Notes under the pieces: generated by a model
Databases searched by the model: none
Told to the model about the DNA's origin: nothing
Seen by the model: only the letters and a program-made list of their open reading frames with translations
Assembly: GCF_001550065.1 (NCBI RefSeq)
Contig: NZ_LRUB01000036.1
Coordinates: forward strand, 124,001-188,000
Length of the DNA: 64,000 nt
DNA from: Kordiimonas lipolytica
GTDB lineage: Bacteria > Pseudomonadota > Alphaproteobacteria > Sphingomonadales > Kordiimonadaceae
Reading direction: 5' to 3'
Shown here: positions 10,095 through 18,392 of the stretch, in pieces
How the letters are laid out: each line of letters starts with the position of its first letter
Position numbering within the stretch: position 1 is the stretch's first letter
Program-made: the position numbers and the translations under genes

Positions 10095-10880
10095 ATGGTA
10101 CGAGTTCTAGTGGCGCTTTTCGCGCTTGTTGTGATGATGGGGCAGGCAGCCCAGGCATACGGCCCGACCGGCCACCGTGTGATTGCCGAACTGGCGTCCC
10201 GGCACTTGAGCCCGGAGGCGGCAGCGGCTGTTAAGGAGCTGCTGGGTGACGAGTTCATGGCGGAAGCTGCCAACTGGCCGGATGAGATGCGCTCTAACCC
10301 GGACGAGTTTTGGCGCCGTACGGCTTCACCCTTTCATTATATCAACCTGCCGGACGGCGAGACCTATGAGGAAAGCGTGAAGAACCCGGCGGGTGATGCG
10401 GTCACCGCGCTGGCGGCCTTCACAGCGACTGTCAAAGACAAAGACGCCCCGCTGGCTGAGCGCCAGAAAGCTCTGCGCTTCATCATTCATATTGTGGGGG
10501 ATTTGCACCAGCCGCTGCATGCAGGCCGTGCGGAAGACTGGGGTGGTAACCGGATTGACGTGGTCTGGTTCGAGGAAATGAGCAACCTGCACAAGGTATG
10601 GGATGAGGACCTGATCAACTACAAGCTTCTTTCATTCTCAGAATGGGTGCGGTTCCTTGAGCCGAAGATCAAGCCCGACGATATAGCCACGTGGCAAGAC
10701 AGCGAACCGCTTGACTGGGTGCGTGAACTGATCGCCATGCGTGGCGAGGTCTATAATGTGGGTAGCGGCATCCTGAGCTATGACTATGTCTATAAGTATA
10801 CGCCGGTGATCAAGCAGCAGCTTTCAAAGGGCGGGATTCGCCTGGCGGGATACCTGAACCAGATGTTCGCCAGCGAATAA
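10095..10880 (+). CDS. Secreted S1/P1-type zinc nuclease
   Basis: A periplasmic or exported single-strand nuclease/3'-nucleotidase of the S1/P1 family (261 residues). The signal peptide MVRVLVALFALVVMMGQAAQ ends at AQA, so the mature chain begins YGPTGHRVIAELA. Family zinc ligands are recognisable: the N-terminus, GH at residue 27, the Asp in NWPDEM, FHYIN, HIVGDLHQPLHAG and HKVWDEDL. The usual first residue is Trp; here it is Tyr. The start is set at ATG 10095, six bases after an SD-like TAAGGGGG; ATG 10092 is the alternative. It lies 25 bases after deoB, in the same direction, and would supply nucleosides to the importer. Confidence 0.88.
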   Translation: MVRVLVALFALVVMMGQAAQAYGPTGHRVIAELASRHLSPEAAAAVKELLGDEFMAEAANWPDEMRSNPDEFWRRTASPFHYINLPDGETYEESVKNPAGDAVTALAAFTATVKDKDAPLAERQKALRFIIHIVGDLHQPLHAGRAEDWGGNRIDVVWFEEMSNLHKVWDEDLINYKLLSFSEWVRFLEPKIKPDDIATWQDSEPLDWVRELIAMRGEVYNVGSGILSYDYVYKYTPVIKQQLSKGGIRLAGYLNQMFASE

Positions 10881-10910
10881 GCTAAACGAATCGGATAATC
10901 GGATCGATTG

Positions 10911-10943
10911 GAAAGGAGGCAATTTTGCCTCCTTTCTTTGTTC
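10911..10943 (+). terminator. Rho-independent terminator after the nucleoside operon
   Basis: GAAAGGAGGC-AATTTT-GCCTCCTTTC forms a 10-bp hairpin followed by TTTGTTC. It closes the 2416-10880 operon. Confidence 0.8.
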
Positions 10944-11066
10944 TAGGTGCCGGGGCCTGCATTTTTTGTCACAAGGAAAATCAAGGGTTTTTCGAACCAC
11001 CTGTGCCTTTTGAACCACGCTTTGAAATTTAAAAAAGTTAATGCCTTTTTAAGCTTTCGGCGATTC

Positions 11067-11082
11067 TTGACACTTTCGTCAA
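11067..11082. promoter_or_regulatory. RutR-like operator box 1 upstream of the TonB-dependent receptor
   Basis: The sequence TTGACACTTTCGTCAA is an inverted repeat TTGAC-N6-GTCAA with the same arms as the box at 2298. Its first hexamer is also a perfect TTGACA -35 element, so binding here could block RNA polymerase. No good -10 hexamer is seen 17 bases later (AAATGA). Confidence 0.55.
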
Positions 11083-11148
11083 AAAACTGAAATGAACGTC
11101 CCATAAAAGGTCCCGTGACGCACGGTTTGCGCGGCTTTGTGACTGGTG

Positions 11149-11164
11149 TTGACCTTTTGGTCAG
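11149..11164. promoter_or_regulatory. RutR-like operator box 2 upstream of the TonB-dependent receptor
   Basis: TTGACCTTTTGGTCAG matches 12 of the 14 defined positions of the E. coli RutR consensus. It also overlaps a possible -35 (TTGACC 11149-11154) with TTTACT 17 bases further on at 11172-11177, so this may be an operator lying over the receptor's promoter. It is centred 82 bases from box 1. Confidence 0.62.
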
Positions 11165-11285
11165 GATTAAGTTTACTGTCGCGCAGTTTTGTGTGGGAAC
11201 TTTTAAACAGCGAAATAGTTGTTCAGGCATTCGCCTCAAAGGGGCCTCTCGGCAGGGAGTGCGGATGCAAAATGGAGCTTAGGGA

Positions 11286-14200
11286 ATGAAACGCCAAATG
11301 AGAGCTGCTCTTTGTAGCAGCGTCGCACTTGCCGCGATGGCAGCAAGTGTACCTGTTATTGCACAGGAAATTACGTCTTCGATCCGTGGTTCGGTGGTTG
11401 ATACATCCGGTAACGCCCAGTCTGGTGTTGAGGTTGTTGTAATCCACGTACCTACCGGTTCGCGCTCGACTTTTTCTACCAACGCATCCGGCGCCTTCGT
11501 GGCACGCGGTCTGCGTCCAGGTGGTCCTTACACTGTGGCTACTATCGTGAACGGCAACGAGACCGTTCAATATGAAGGCCTGATCCTGAATGTGAGTGAG
11601 CCTCTGCCACTGACGCTTTATGTTGCTGGTGCAGGCGCTGGCGTCGAAGAAATCGAAGTAACGGCTGCCCGCATTCAGGCAATGCGTGCAGGTGGTGCGT
11701 CCTCCTACGGTTCAGAGCGTATTGCTGAGCTGCCGTCCATTGGCCGCGACATTAAAGACACCATCCGTCAGAACCCGTTTGTTGATATCGGCACTGGTTC
11801 CGGTGCTGCGATCTCCATCGGTGGCGGCAACAACCGTTTCAACAGCCTGACTGTTGACGGTGTTCGCCAGGACGACGATTTCGGCCTGAACGGCAACGGT
11901 TACCCAACCCAGCGTTCGCCAATCTCCCTCGACACTGTTGAGCAGGTTGGTGTATCTCCAGCGCCTTTCAACGTAGAATTCGGTAAGTTCACCGGCGGTC
12001 AGATCAACGTCGTGACCAAGTCCGGTACCAACGAATTCCATGGCACCGCTTTCTACCAGTACCGCAACGACAGCACGGCTGGCGACAAGTCTGTAACCCT
12101 TGAAGGTGAAGACTTTGACGTAGATCTGGGTGATTTCACCAACAAATTCTACGGCGCGACCCTTGGCGGCCCGATCATCAAGGACAAGCTGTTCTTCTTC
12201 GCAGCTTACGAGAAGTTCGAAGGCTCCACACCTAATACAATTGGTGCTGAAGGTTCCGGTTTCGCTTCTGAAGTACAGGGTGTAACCCAAGCCGATGTTG
12301 AGCGTATCGACCAGATCGCAAGCAGCGTTTACGGCATCGACAACCAGTTCAGCGACACTGGCGGTATTCCAGAGACTGACGAGAAGATCTTCCTCAAGCT
12401 CGACTGGAACATCAACGATAACCACCGTGCGTTCGCTTCCTACCAGAAGACTGACGGCAACAGCCTGAGCCAGACCGACCACGGCGGCAACCGCTTCTCC
12501 TACAAGTCTCACTGGTATAACCGCTCTGAAAAGCTTGAGGCTTATAACTTCCAGCTCTTCTCCGACTGGACCGACAACTTCTCCACAGAAGTTAAAATCA
12601 GCCGCAAGCGGAACGAAACTGGCCAGGTTGGCCTTGCGCTTGACCAAGGCATCGGTGAGATCCAGATCAACACTGAAGGCGGTGGCCGCGTGTACCTGGG
12701 TATCGATGACAGCCGTCACTCAAACGCCCTGAACAACACTACGTGGCAGGGCAAGTTCAAAGCTGAGTTGCTGGCTGGCGACCACACTATGACCTTCGGT
12801 TACGAGCTGGACAGCGTTGACGTGTTCAACCTGTTTATCCAGGAAACTCGCGGCGAGTGGCGCTTTGGTTCGATCGATGAGTTCGAAGCCGGCACGCCTG
12901 ACTTCCTGATCTACCAGAACGCAATCACCAACAATCCGGATGATGGCGCAGCTGAGTTCAACCTGACGACGCACACCATGTATCTGCAGGACCGTTGGGA
13001 CGTGAACGACAAGCTGACGCTGACCTATGGCCTGCGTGCAGACGTTTACTCGCAGCAAAAATCGCCAAACGAGAACCCGAACTTCATCGCACGTCACGGT
13101 TTCTCAAACGCGACTTCGCTGAACCACAAAACCCTGATCCAGCCACGTCTGAGCTTCACTTATGACATCGACGACAAGACCCTTGTTCGTGGTGGTGTAG
13201 GTCGCTTCGGTGGTGGTGACCCACTTGTTTGGGTTTCCAACTCCTACTCGCTGGACGGCGTGACGATCGACTCTGAGTTCGTAACTGACCCGGACATCAT
13301 TAACGGCCTGGACTTCCGTTCCATTCCACAGGTGATCCAGGATGCGCTTGAGCCAGGTAACGGTAACACGTCTGTTATCGACCCTGACTACAAGATTCCA
13401 TCGATCTGGAAGATGAACCTTGCTGTTGAGCGCTACTTTGACCTGGGTGCCCTGGGCGAAGACTGGCACTTCACGGCTGAAGCCATCTGGTCCCGCAACA
13501 AGAACCCTGTAGACTGGAAAGAACTGCGACGTTCCGTAGCTCTCACTGCCGCGGATGGTTCACCAATCTACGACCAACCAGGCGGGTTTGACCTGATGCT
13601 GACCAACAACACTGGTGGCGGTTCGAACGTGTATGCTGTTTCCTTCGACAAGTCCTGGGATAACGGTTTCAGCGTTTGGGGTTCTTACACCTACACTGAT
13701 GCGTTCATTGCAAACGAAGGCACGAGCTCCACGGCTCAGTCCAACTTTAACTTCGCGGCTCACCTTGACCGGAACAACCGTGCAGTTGGCACGTCTCCGT
13801 TCGAGCGCCCACACCAGATCAAGCTTGGCGCAACCATGCGTAAAGACTTCTGGGAAGACAACTTCACAACTGTGAGCCTGTTCTATACTGGCCGCTCCGG
13901 CCGTCCATACAGCATCACCCTGGATGAATTCATGCAGTTCGGCGGTGATCGCAATATCGACAGCGGTGATGGTCACCTGGTTTACGTTCCGCTTGAAACC
14001 GAAACAGCGGTTCTTGGCACTGCCGGTGCTGATACTGCGAAAGTGGTATTTGCGAACTCTGACGTTCAGGCAGACTTCAACAACCTCGTGAACAACTTCG
14101 GTCTGAAGCGTGGCCAGTCTGTTGATCTGCAAGGCGAACGTGCTCCATGGACCAACGACCTTGACCTGCGTATCTCCCAGGAAGTTCCTGTGGGTCGCTA

Positions 14201-14429
14201 CGGTAAGATCGAACTGTGGATGGATATGCAGAACGTGCTGAACTTCATCAACAACGGTTGGGGTGAAGTATACGAATCAAACTTCGCACAACAGGCAATG
14301 GTTGATGCACTGGTTAACCAGTCCACTGGCCAGTTCCTGTACACCAATGTTGAAGACGCACCGTTCCTGACGTTCCGTGACGTAGACTCTGTCTGGACCG
14401 TTCAGTTCGGCGTTAAGTACAAGTTCTAA
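11286..14429 (+). CDS. Oar-like TonB-dependent outer-membrane receptor
   Basis: A 1047-residue outer-membrane receptor. The signal peptide (residues 1-27, ending VPVIAQ) is followed by a carboxypeptidase-regulatory-like beta domain (about 30-105), a TonB-box-like EEIEVTA near 118, and a plug domain with LTVDGVRQ and the GGQINVVTKSGTNEFHGTAF stretch. A long beta-barrel ends in the aromatic C-terminus VQFGVKYKF needed for BAM insertion. Codon use is strongly biased to CGT, CTG, AAC and GGT/GGC, unlike its neighbours, which points to high expression. It lies between the nuclease/nucleoside operon and a RutR-like regulator, with two RutR-like boxes upstream, so a nucleic-acid-derived ligand is plausible. 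The family otherwise takes diverse ligands, including peptides and proteins, so substrate is inference. Confidence 0.88.
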   Translation: MKRQMRAALCSSVALAAMAASVPVIAQEITSSIRGSVVDTSGNAQSGVEVVVIHVPTGSRSTFSTNASGAFVARGLRPGGPYTVATIVNGNETVQYEGLILNVSEPLPLTLYVAGAGAGVEEIEVTAARIQAMRAGGASSYGSERIAELPSIGRDIKDTIRQNPFVDIGTGSGAAISIGGGNNRFNSLTVDGVRQDDDFGLNGNGYPTQRSPISLDTVEQVGVSPAPFNVEFGKFTGGQINVVTKSGTNEFHGTAFYQYRNDSTAGDKSVTLEGEDFDVDLGDFTNKFYGATLGGPIIKDKLFFFAAYEKFEGSTPNTIGAEGSGFASEVQGVTQADVERIDQIASSVYGIDNQFSDTGGIPETDEKIFLKLDWNINDNHRAFASYQKTDGNSLSQTDHGGNRFSYKSHWYNRSEKLEAYNFQLFSDWTDNFSTEVKISRKRNETGQVGLALDQGIGEIQINTEGGGRVYLGIDDSRHSNALNNTTWQGKFKAELLAGDHTMTFGYELDSVDVFNLFIQETRGEWRFGSIDEFEAGTPDFLIYQNAITNNPDDGAAEFNLTTHTMYLQDRWDVNDKLTLTYGLRADVYSQQKSPNENPNFIARHGFSNATSLNHKTLIQPRLSFTYDIDDKTLVRGGVGRFGGGDPLVWVSNSYSLDGVTIDSEFVTDPDIINGLDFRSIPQVIQDALEPGNGNTSVIDPDYKIPSIWKMNLAVERYFDLGALGEDWHFTAEAIWSRNKNPVDWKELRRSVALTAADGSPIYDQPGGFDLMLTNNTGGGSNVYAVSFDKSWDNGFSVWGSYTYTDAFIANEGTSSTAQSNFNFAAHLDRNNRAVGTSPFERPHQIKLGATMRKDFWEDNFTTVSLFYTGRSGRPYSITLDEFMQFGGDRNIDSGDGHLVYVPLETETAVLGTAGADTAKVVFANSDVQADFNNLVNNFGLKRGQSVDLQGERAPWTNDLDLRISQEVPVGRYGKIELWMDMQNVLNFINNGWGEVYESNFAQQAMVDALVNQSTGQFLYTNVEDAPFLTFRDVDSVWTVQFGVKYKF

Positions 14430-14450
14430 GGGCGATTGCTCTCAAATTTT

Positions 14451-14486
14451 ACGCCCGGGGGGCCTCTCCCCGGGCGTTTGTTTTTT
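14451..14486 (+). terminator. Rho-independent terminator
   Basis: ACGCCCGGGG-GGCCTCT-CCCCGGGCGT followed by TTGTTTTTT. A very stable hairpin directly after the receptor gene, so the regulator downstream has its own promoter or depends on read-through. Confidence 0.93.
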
Positions 14487-14559
14487 AAACCTTTTTACCC
14501 ATAGACCTTTTTTCATCGCTGTGGTTTAAACGGGAGCGCCGAAGGGGGACTCTGTTAAA

Positions 14560-15189
14560 ATGACGAAAAAAGAAGAAAACGGCCACAAATCGGGCATCCG
14601 CAGAGAAAATGTTGCCAAAATTCTGGTAGCTGCCGAAACGGTTTTTGCGGAGAAGGGCTTCAAGGGCGCAAGCGTCGGGCTGATTGCTGAGCGCGCGGGC
14701 GTGCCAAAGCCGAACGTCTATTATTATTTCGGTGCCAAGGAAGACCTCTACAAGCGGGTAATCGAAGGAGTTTGTTCGATCTGGCTGCATGCCGCCGACA
14801 CCTTCGACGAGACGGAAGACCCGGCAGAGGCCATCCGCACCTATGTGTCCTCCAAGATGGATCTGGCCCGCAACAGGCCGCACGGCTCGCGCCTGTGGGC
14901 GATTGAAATGGCGTCTGGCGCACCATTCCTGCAGGACTATCTGGTCGGCACGGTGAAGCCGTGGCTTGAAAGTCGGGAGGCCGTGCTGGAACGCTGGATC
15001 GCGGAAGGCAAGTTGGCGCCTGTGAAAGCGCGCTACCTTTTCTATATGATCTGGGCGACGACCCAGCACTATGCGGATTTCGAGGCGCAGATCAATGTGA
15101 TGAATGAAGGTGAGCCATTAAGCGATAGCCAGTTCAAGGACGCCAAGGAAACCGTGACATCCCTTGTTCTGAAAAGCATCGGCCTTTGA
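14560..15189 (+). CDS. TetR-family regulator, RutR-like
   Basis: A 209-residue transcription factor. The N-terminal helix-turn-helix spans about residues 17-62 (ILVAAETVFAEKGFKGASVG, then IAERAGVPKPNVYYYFGAKE). The C-terminal ligand domain resembles E. coli RutR along its length: IWLHAADTF, SRLWAIEMASGAPFLQDYL, and GKLAPVKARYLFYMIWATTQ followed by HYADF. RutR senses uracil/thymine and controls pyrimidine degradation and related genes. Position directly behind the receptor, and RutR-like boxes at 2298, 11067 and 11149, suggest it controls the nucleoside locus. Orthology to RutR in ligand choice is unproven; no rut operon is in the window. Confidence 0.85.
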   Translation: MTKKEENGHKSGIRRENVAKILVAAETVFAEKGFKGASVGLIAERAGVPKPNVYYYFGAKEDLYKRVIEGVCSIWLHAADTFDETEDPAEAIRTYVSSKMDLARNRPHGSRLWAIEMASGAPFLQDYLVGTVKPWLESREAVLERWIAEGKLAPVKARYLFYMIWATTQHYADFEAQINVMNEGEPLSDSQFKDAKETVTSLVLKSIGL

Positions 15190-15216
15190 CGGCAGACGCG
15201 TCCAGCATGACCAATA

Positions 15217-15246
15217 AAGGCGGCCATTCAGCCGCCTTATTTATTT
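15217..15246. terminator. Terminator between convergent genes
   Basis: AAGGCGGC-CATTCA-GCCGCCTT followed by ATTTATTTT on the plus strand. It ends the regulator gene and overlaps the last codons of the converging minus-strand gene. Confidence 0.75.
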
Positions 15247-16889
15247 TCATTCAACAATCTGATGAGCCGGAGCCCGGCGCGCCTTATCTGGTCATCGCTT
15301 GGCTGCCTGCTGCCCGGTGATGGGGCTGGTGCCAGAAGGCCGTCCTGAAGCCGGAAATCCACACGGCCATCTTCGTCGATAACCGCGAAGCTTTTGGGGA
15401 ACTCATAGTCGCAGCCTGTCAGGACTTCCAACTGGTTCGGGAAGGCCCTCAGGGGTGCAGCCCCCAGTTCCGCCCGGACAAACGGCAGGATGTCCCGGTG
15501 GCTTCTGATCCAGCCGGTCGGCATCGTGGCGCCGAGAACCAAAAGCGGTACCTTCGTCTGCGCGTCATTGAGGGTGCTACCGTGGCCGACTGTATCATTT
15601 TCGAAAACTTCTTCGCCGTGGTCGGAAGTGATGATCACCAGCGTATCACGGAGCAAGCCGCTGGCCGCAAGGCCCTGAACCATTCGGGCGATGCGCTGAT
15701 CCGTTTTGCGGATCATTTCGCGGTAGACCTCTGTGGTGATATTCTTGTTTTCGTCATAGGAGAAATGCGGCCCACTGAAATAGGCCAGATGGGCCCATGG
15801 GATGCTGGTATCACCCTGAAGCCGCGCGACCGTTGAACGTGACACAAAATCGTCCCGCGCGGCATTGGTTCCTTCCGGCGCGATATCCCGCGCGGTGCCG
15901 GGCAGATAGGTGGCTGCCAGGTCATACCAGTCCAGTGACTGCGCCTCAGCCGAGCTTAACCTGTATCCGGCACCAGAAAGGGCGGCAAAGATGCCCTGGG
16001 CCTTGCCGCTGTGCCTTGCTTGCCTGAATGTGGTGGCCAGATCGCCTGAGAACAGCGTGTGCATGCCAAAGTGGGTGCAGTTGGCGACGCTGCTGTGGTC
16101 AAGGGACAGATAGCCCTTCTGCCCTAGTTGTAGCAGGTTGGGCGCGACTGTTGGATCAGCCTTCATGTCCATGGCGCGCATGCTGTCGATGACGATCAGC
16201 AACAGGTTTCTAGGGCTGGTTACTTCCCAGGTGTCACTGACTGCTCTGGGCCTTGCTGTCCCGTCGTAGGCTTGGGCGAATGGGTTCGGTGGACGGGGGC
16301 CGAAAATAGGTGTGAATATTTTCTCAGCGTAATAGTGGTGCAGGCCGGTGAAAAAGACGAGATGCCGTTGGCTGTTCAGGAGCCCAGCATCACGCTGATA
16401 CAGCAGGAAGCCATATAGTCCCTGAGAGAGGGCAAGGGCGACAAATGTGACGGTCCACACCACACGGACTGACAACTGTACATGCCAGCGCATGAGCCGG
16501 GCGGTGAGATACGCAAGTCCTGCCACAAACGCCAGCAGATAGAATAGTGTGTTCGACAGGCCAATCTGTTCCTTCGCCTGCGGCTGGAAGGCAAGCGACA
16601 GGACAAACCGGTTCAGGTGCAGGCTGGTGAAGTGATGGACCACGATCTCAATCGCAAGGACGGATACGCAGGCTGTGAAAAACAGATGGGCCACCAGTGG
16701 GCGCACGCGCGCCAGATAATGCCGTATCAGCAGGAAGATGCCAAACAGGAAGAGGCCGTGTGCCATGGGTACGAGGACTGCAGCCTTGAAGGACATTGCC
16801 GGCCATAGCGATATGGCCAGCAAAAGAAATATTGTCACCGCCTCAAAGCGATTTGCTGCCAGCTTTGCCTCGTGCAATTTGTTCCCCAC
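15237..16889 (-). CDS. Inner-membrane sulfatase-fold protein, YejM/PbgA-like
   Basis: About 550 residues. The N-terminal third has several membrane helices, and the C-terminal part is an alkaline phosphatase/sulfatase-fold domain: NLLLIVIDSMR (first metal motif, around residue 230), the SSVANCTHFGMHTLFSGD segment where the nucleophile would lie, and VIITSDHGEEVFE with the distal metal site. The layout matches YejM/PbgA and other envelope hydrolase/transferases acting on lipids or lipid A. The start is uncertain: GTG 16889 has no clear ribosome site, whereas TTG 16877 has GGGG six bases upstream. Substrate unknown. Confidence 0.72.
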   Translation of the reverse strand: MGNKLHEAKLAANRFEAVTIFLLLAISLWPAMSFKAAVLVPMAHGLFLFGIFLLIRHYLARVRPLVAHLFFTACVSVLAIEIVVHHFTSLHLNRFVLSLAFQPQAKEQIGLSNTLFYLLAFVAGLAYLTARLMRWHVQLSVRVVWTVTFVALALSQGLYGFLLYQRDAGLLNSQRHLVFFTGLHHYYAEKIFTPIFGPRPPNPFAQAYDGTARPRAVSDTWEVTSPRNLLLIVIDSMRAMDMKADPTVAPNLLQLGQKGYLSLDHSSVANCTHFGMHTLFSGDLATTFRQARHSGKAQGIFAALSGAGYRLSSAEAQSLDWYDLAATYLPGTARDIAPEGTNAARDDFVSRSTVARLQGDTSIPWAHLAYFSGPHFSYDENKNITTEVYREMIRKTDQRIARMVQGLAASGLLRDTLVIITSDHGEEVFENDTVGHGSTLNDAQTKVPLLVLGATMPTGWIRSHRDILPFVRAELGAAPLRAFPNQLEVLTGCDYEFPKSFAVIDEDGRVDFRLQDGLLAPAPSPGSRQPSDDQIRRAGLRLIRLLNENK

Positions 16890-16973
16890 CTAGCGAATGA
16901 TCGTCGGCTTAGCCTTCATCGCATTCCGGGTTGACCTATAGCCTTTGCACAGATTCAGCAAGCCGATGCCTGA

Positions 16974-18257
16974 TTAGTCTTTGGCAAGGTCCTCTGGCAG
17001 TTTACGTCCGCCAGCCCAAAACAGATACCCTTTCACGATGGCGATACAGGTGCCGACCGTCAAGGCAGTTCTAAGGCCATCTGCCCCCGTTCGCGCAGCT
17101 TCGAAGTCACTGATGGCGCCCACAAGCACAGGCCCGAGACCCATACCGATCAGGTTCAGCACAAGGAACAACACTGCCGAGGAAAGCGCGCGCATGCTTG
17201 GCGGCACCAACCGGTGCGTTACGGCAATGGAAGGCGCTAGGTACAGGGTGGAAAGAATAACCACGATAAAATAGGTGCCCAGCATCAGCTCTTTGCTGCT
17301 TGTATGGTAGGTAACCAGCGCGAGAGGGATGGCTGTGACAGCCGTAAGACCTGGCAGCCAAAGGTACCAGCGGGCGTCCTTTTCGCCGAACCTGTCGGTC
17401 AGCGCGCCGCCAAGGAATGTCCCGATCATGCCGCCGATGCCGGTCACCAGCCCCAGTGTCAGGCCGATTTCGCTGGGGGAAATGCCGTGATAGCGGACCA
17501 TGAAGCTGGGCATGAAATTACTGGTGCCATAGCTGACGAACGCTGACATGGCGCAGCCGAAAGCAATGAATGGGAAGGATTTCAGCCGGAACAGGATTTT
17601 GAAGGTCTCAGCGAGTGAATACCGTGTGTCGCTACCAGGCTTGTCATGCAGCCCGCGCGGGGGCTCCTGAACCGTCATGCGCAGAATGATGGCCAGCAGA
17701 ACACCCGGGATACCCACAATCATAAACGTGGTCCGCCAGTCATAGGCTTCCTGCAGATAGCCACCAGACGTGTATCCAAGGAAAATACCAAGATAGAGCC
17801 CCGCAGAATAAACGGCCAGCGCTGTGGACCGGCGCTTGGCAGTGAACATGTCAGAAATCATTGAGTGTGCTGGCGGGCTCCCACCGGCTTCACCCACGCC
17901 CACACCCATGCGGGCCAGCAAGAGCTGAGTGAAGTTCTGCGCCATGCCGGAAAGGGCGGTCATGCCGCTCCAGACCGCCAGCGCAATGGAAATGATATTC
18001 CTGCGGTTCATGCGGTCTGCCAGACGGGCGATCGGCAGGCCAAGAACGGTATAGAAGATGGCAAAGGAAAAGCCGGACAAAAGGCCCAGTTGGGTATCTG
18101 ACAGCCCAAGGTCTTTCTTGATGGCTTCCTGCAGGATCACCAGGATCTGCCGGTCAATAAAGTTGAACGCATATACTATTGTCAGAACAATAAGCGCATA
18201 GGTACGGGCTTTGTTCGACAGGCCGCTGACCGGCGGCGTCTCTACAGTCTCTTTCAT
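16974..18257 (-). CDS. MFS transporter, Spinster-like
   Basis: A 12-helix major facilitator (427 residues from ATG 18257, which has GGGGAG four bases upstream; the longer open frame to 18530 would add an unlikely cysteine-rich extension). The N-terminal segment VYAFNFIDRQILVILQEAIK with LGLSDTQLGLL and the LADRMNRRN loop between helices 2 and 3 are typical of Spinster-type members, which carry organic anions, lipids or sphingoid compounds. The substrate is not indicated by the neighbours. Confidence 0.82.
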   Translation of the reverse strand: MKETVETPPVSGLSNKARTYALIVLTIVYAFNFIDRQILVILQEAIKKDLGLSDTQLGLLSGFSFAIFYTVLGLPIARLADRMNRRNIISIALAVWSGMTALSGMAQNFTQLLLARMGVGVGEAGGSPPAHSMISDMFTAKRRSTALAVYSAGLYLGIFLGYTSGGYLQEAYDWRTTFMIVGIPGVLLAIILRMTVQEPPRGLHDKPGSDTRYSLAETFKILFRLKSFPFIAFGCAMSAFVSYGTSNFMPSFMVRYHGISPSEIGLTLGLVTGIGGMIGTFLGGALTDRFGEKDARWYLWLPGLTAVTAIPLALVTYHTSSKELMLGTYFIVVILSTLYLAPSIAVTHRLVPPSMRALSSAVLFLVLNLIGMGLGPVLVGAISDFEAARTGADGLRTALTVGTCIAIVKGYLFWAGGRKLPEDLAKD

Positions 18258-18392
18258 ACATCTCCCCTCGCTGCCCGGTTGACATGGCTGGCAGCTTGCG
18301 CCTTCCCAAACGCATACAGAACAAGCTAGGCTGCTTTTGCTGTCCGGCAAGGGCGGAACGTTACGGAAATCTTGAGGAAGGGCGGTCAATAT

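Larger units (their letters stand above)
10944..11285 (+). other. Leader/promoter region of the TonB-dependent receptor, no gene
   Basis: About 340 bases without a credible coding frame, visibly richer in A/T than its surroundings. It contains two palindromes of the TTGAC-N6-GTCA(A/G) type (11067-11082 and 11149-11164) and GGAG at 11274-11277, eight bases before the receptor start. The long leader and the strong codon bias of the following gene suggest a highly expressed, controlled promoter. Confidence 0.6.
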
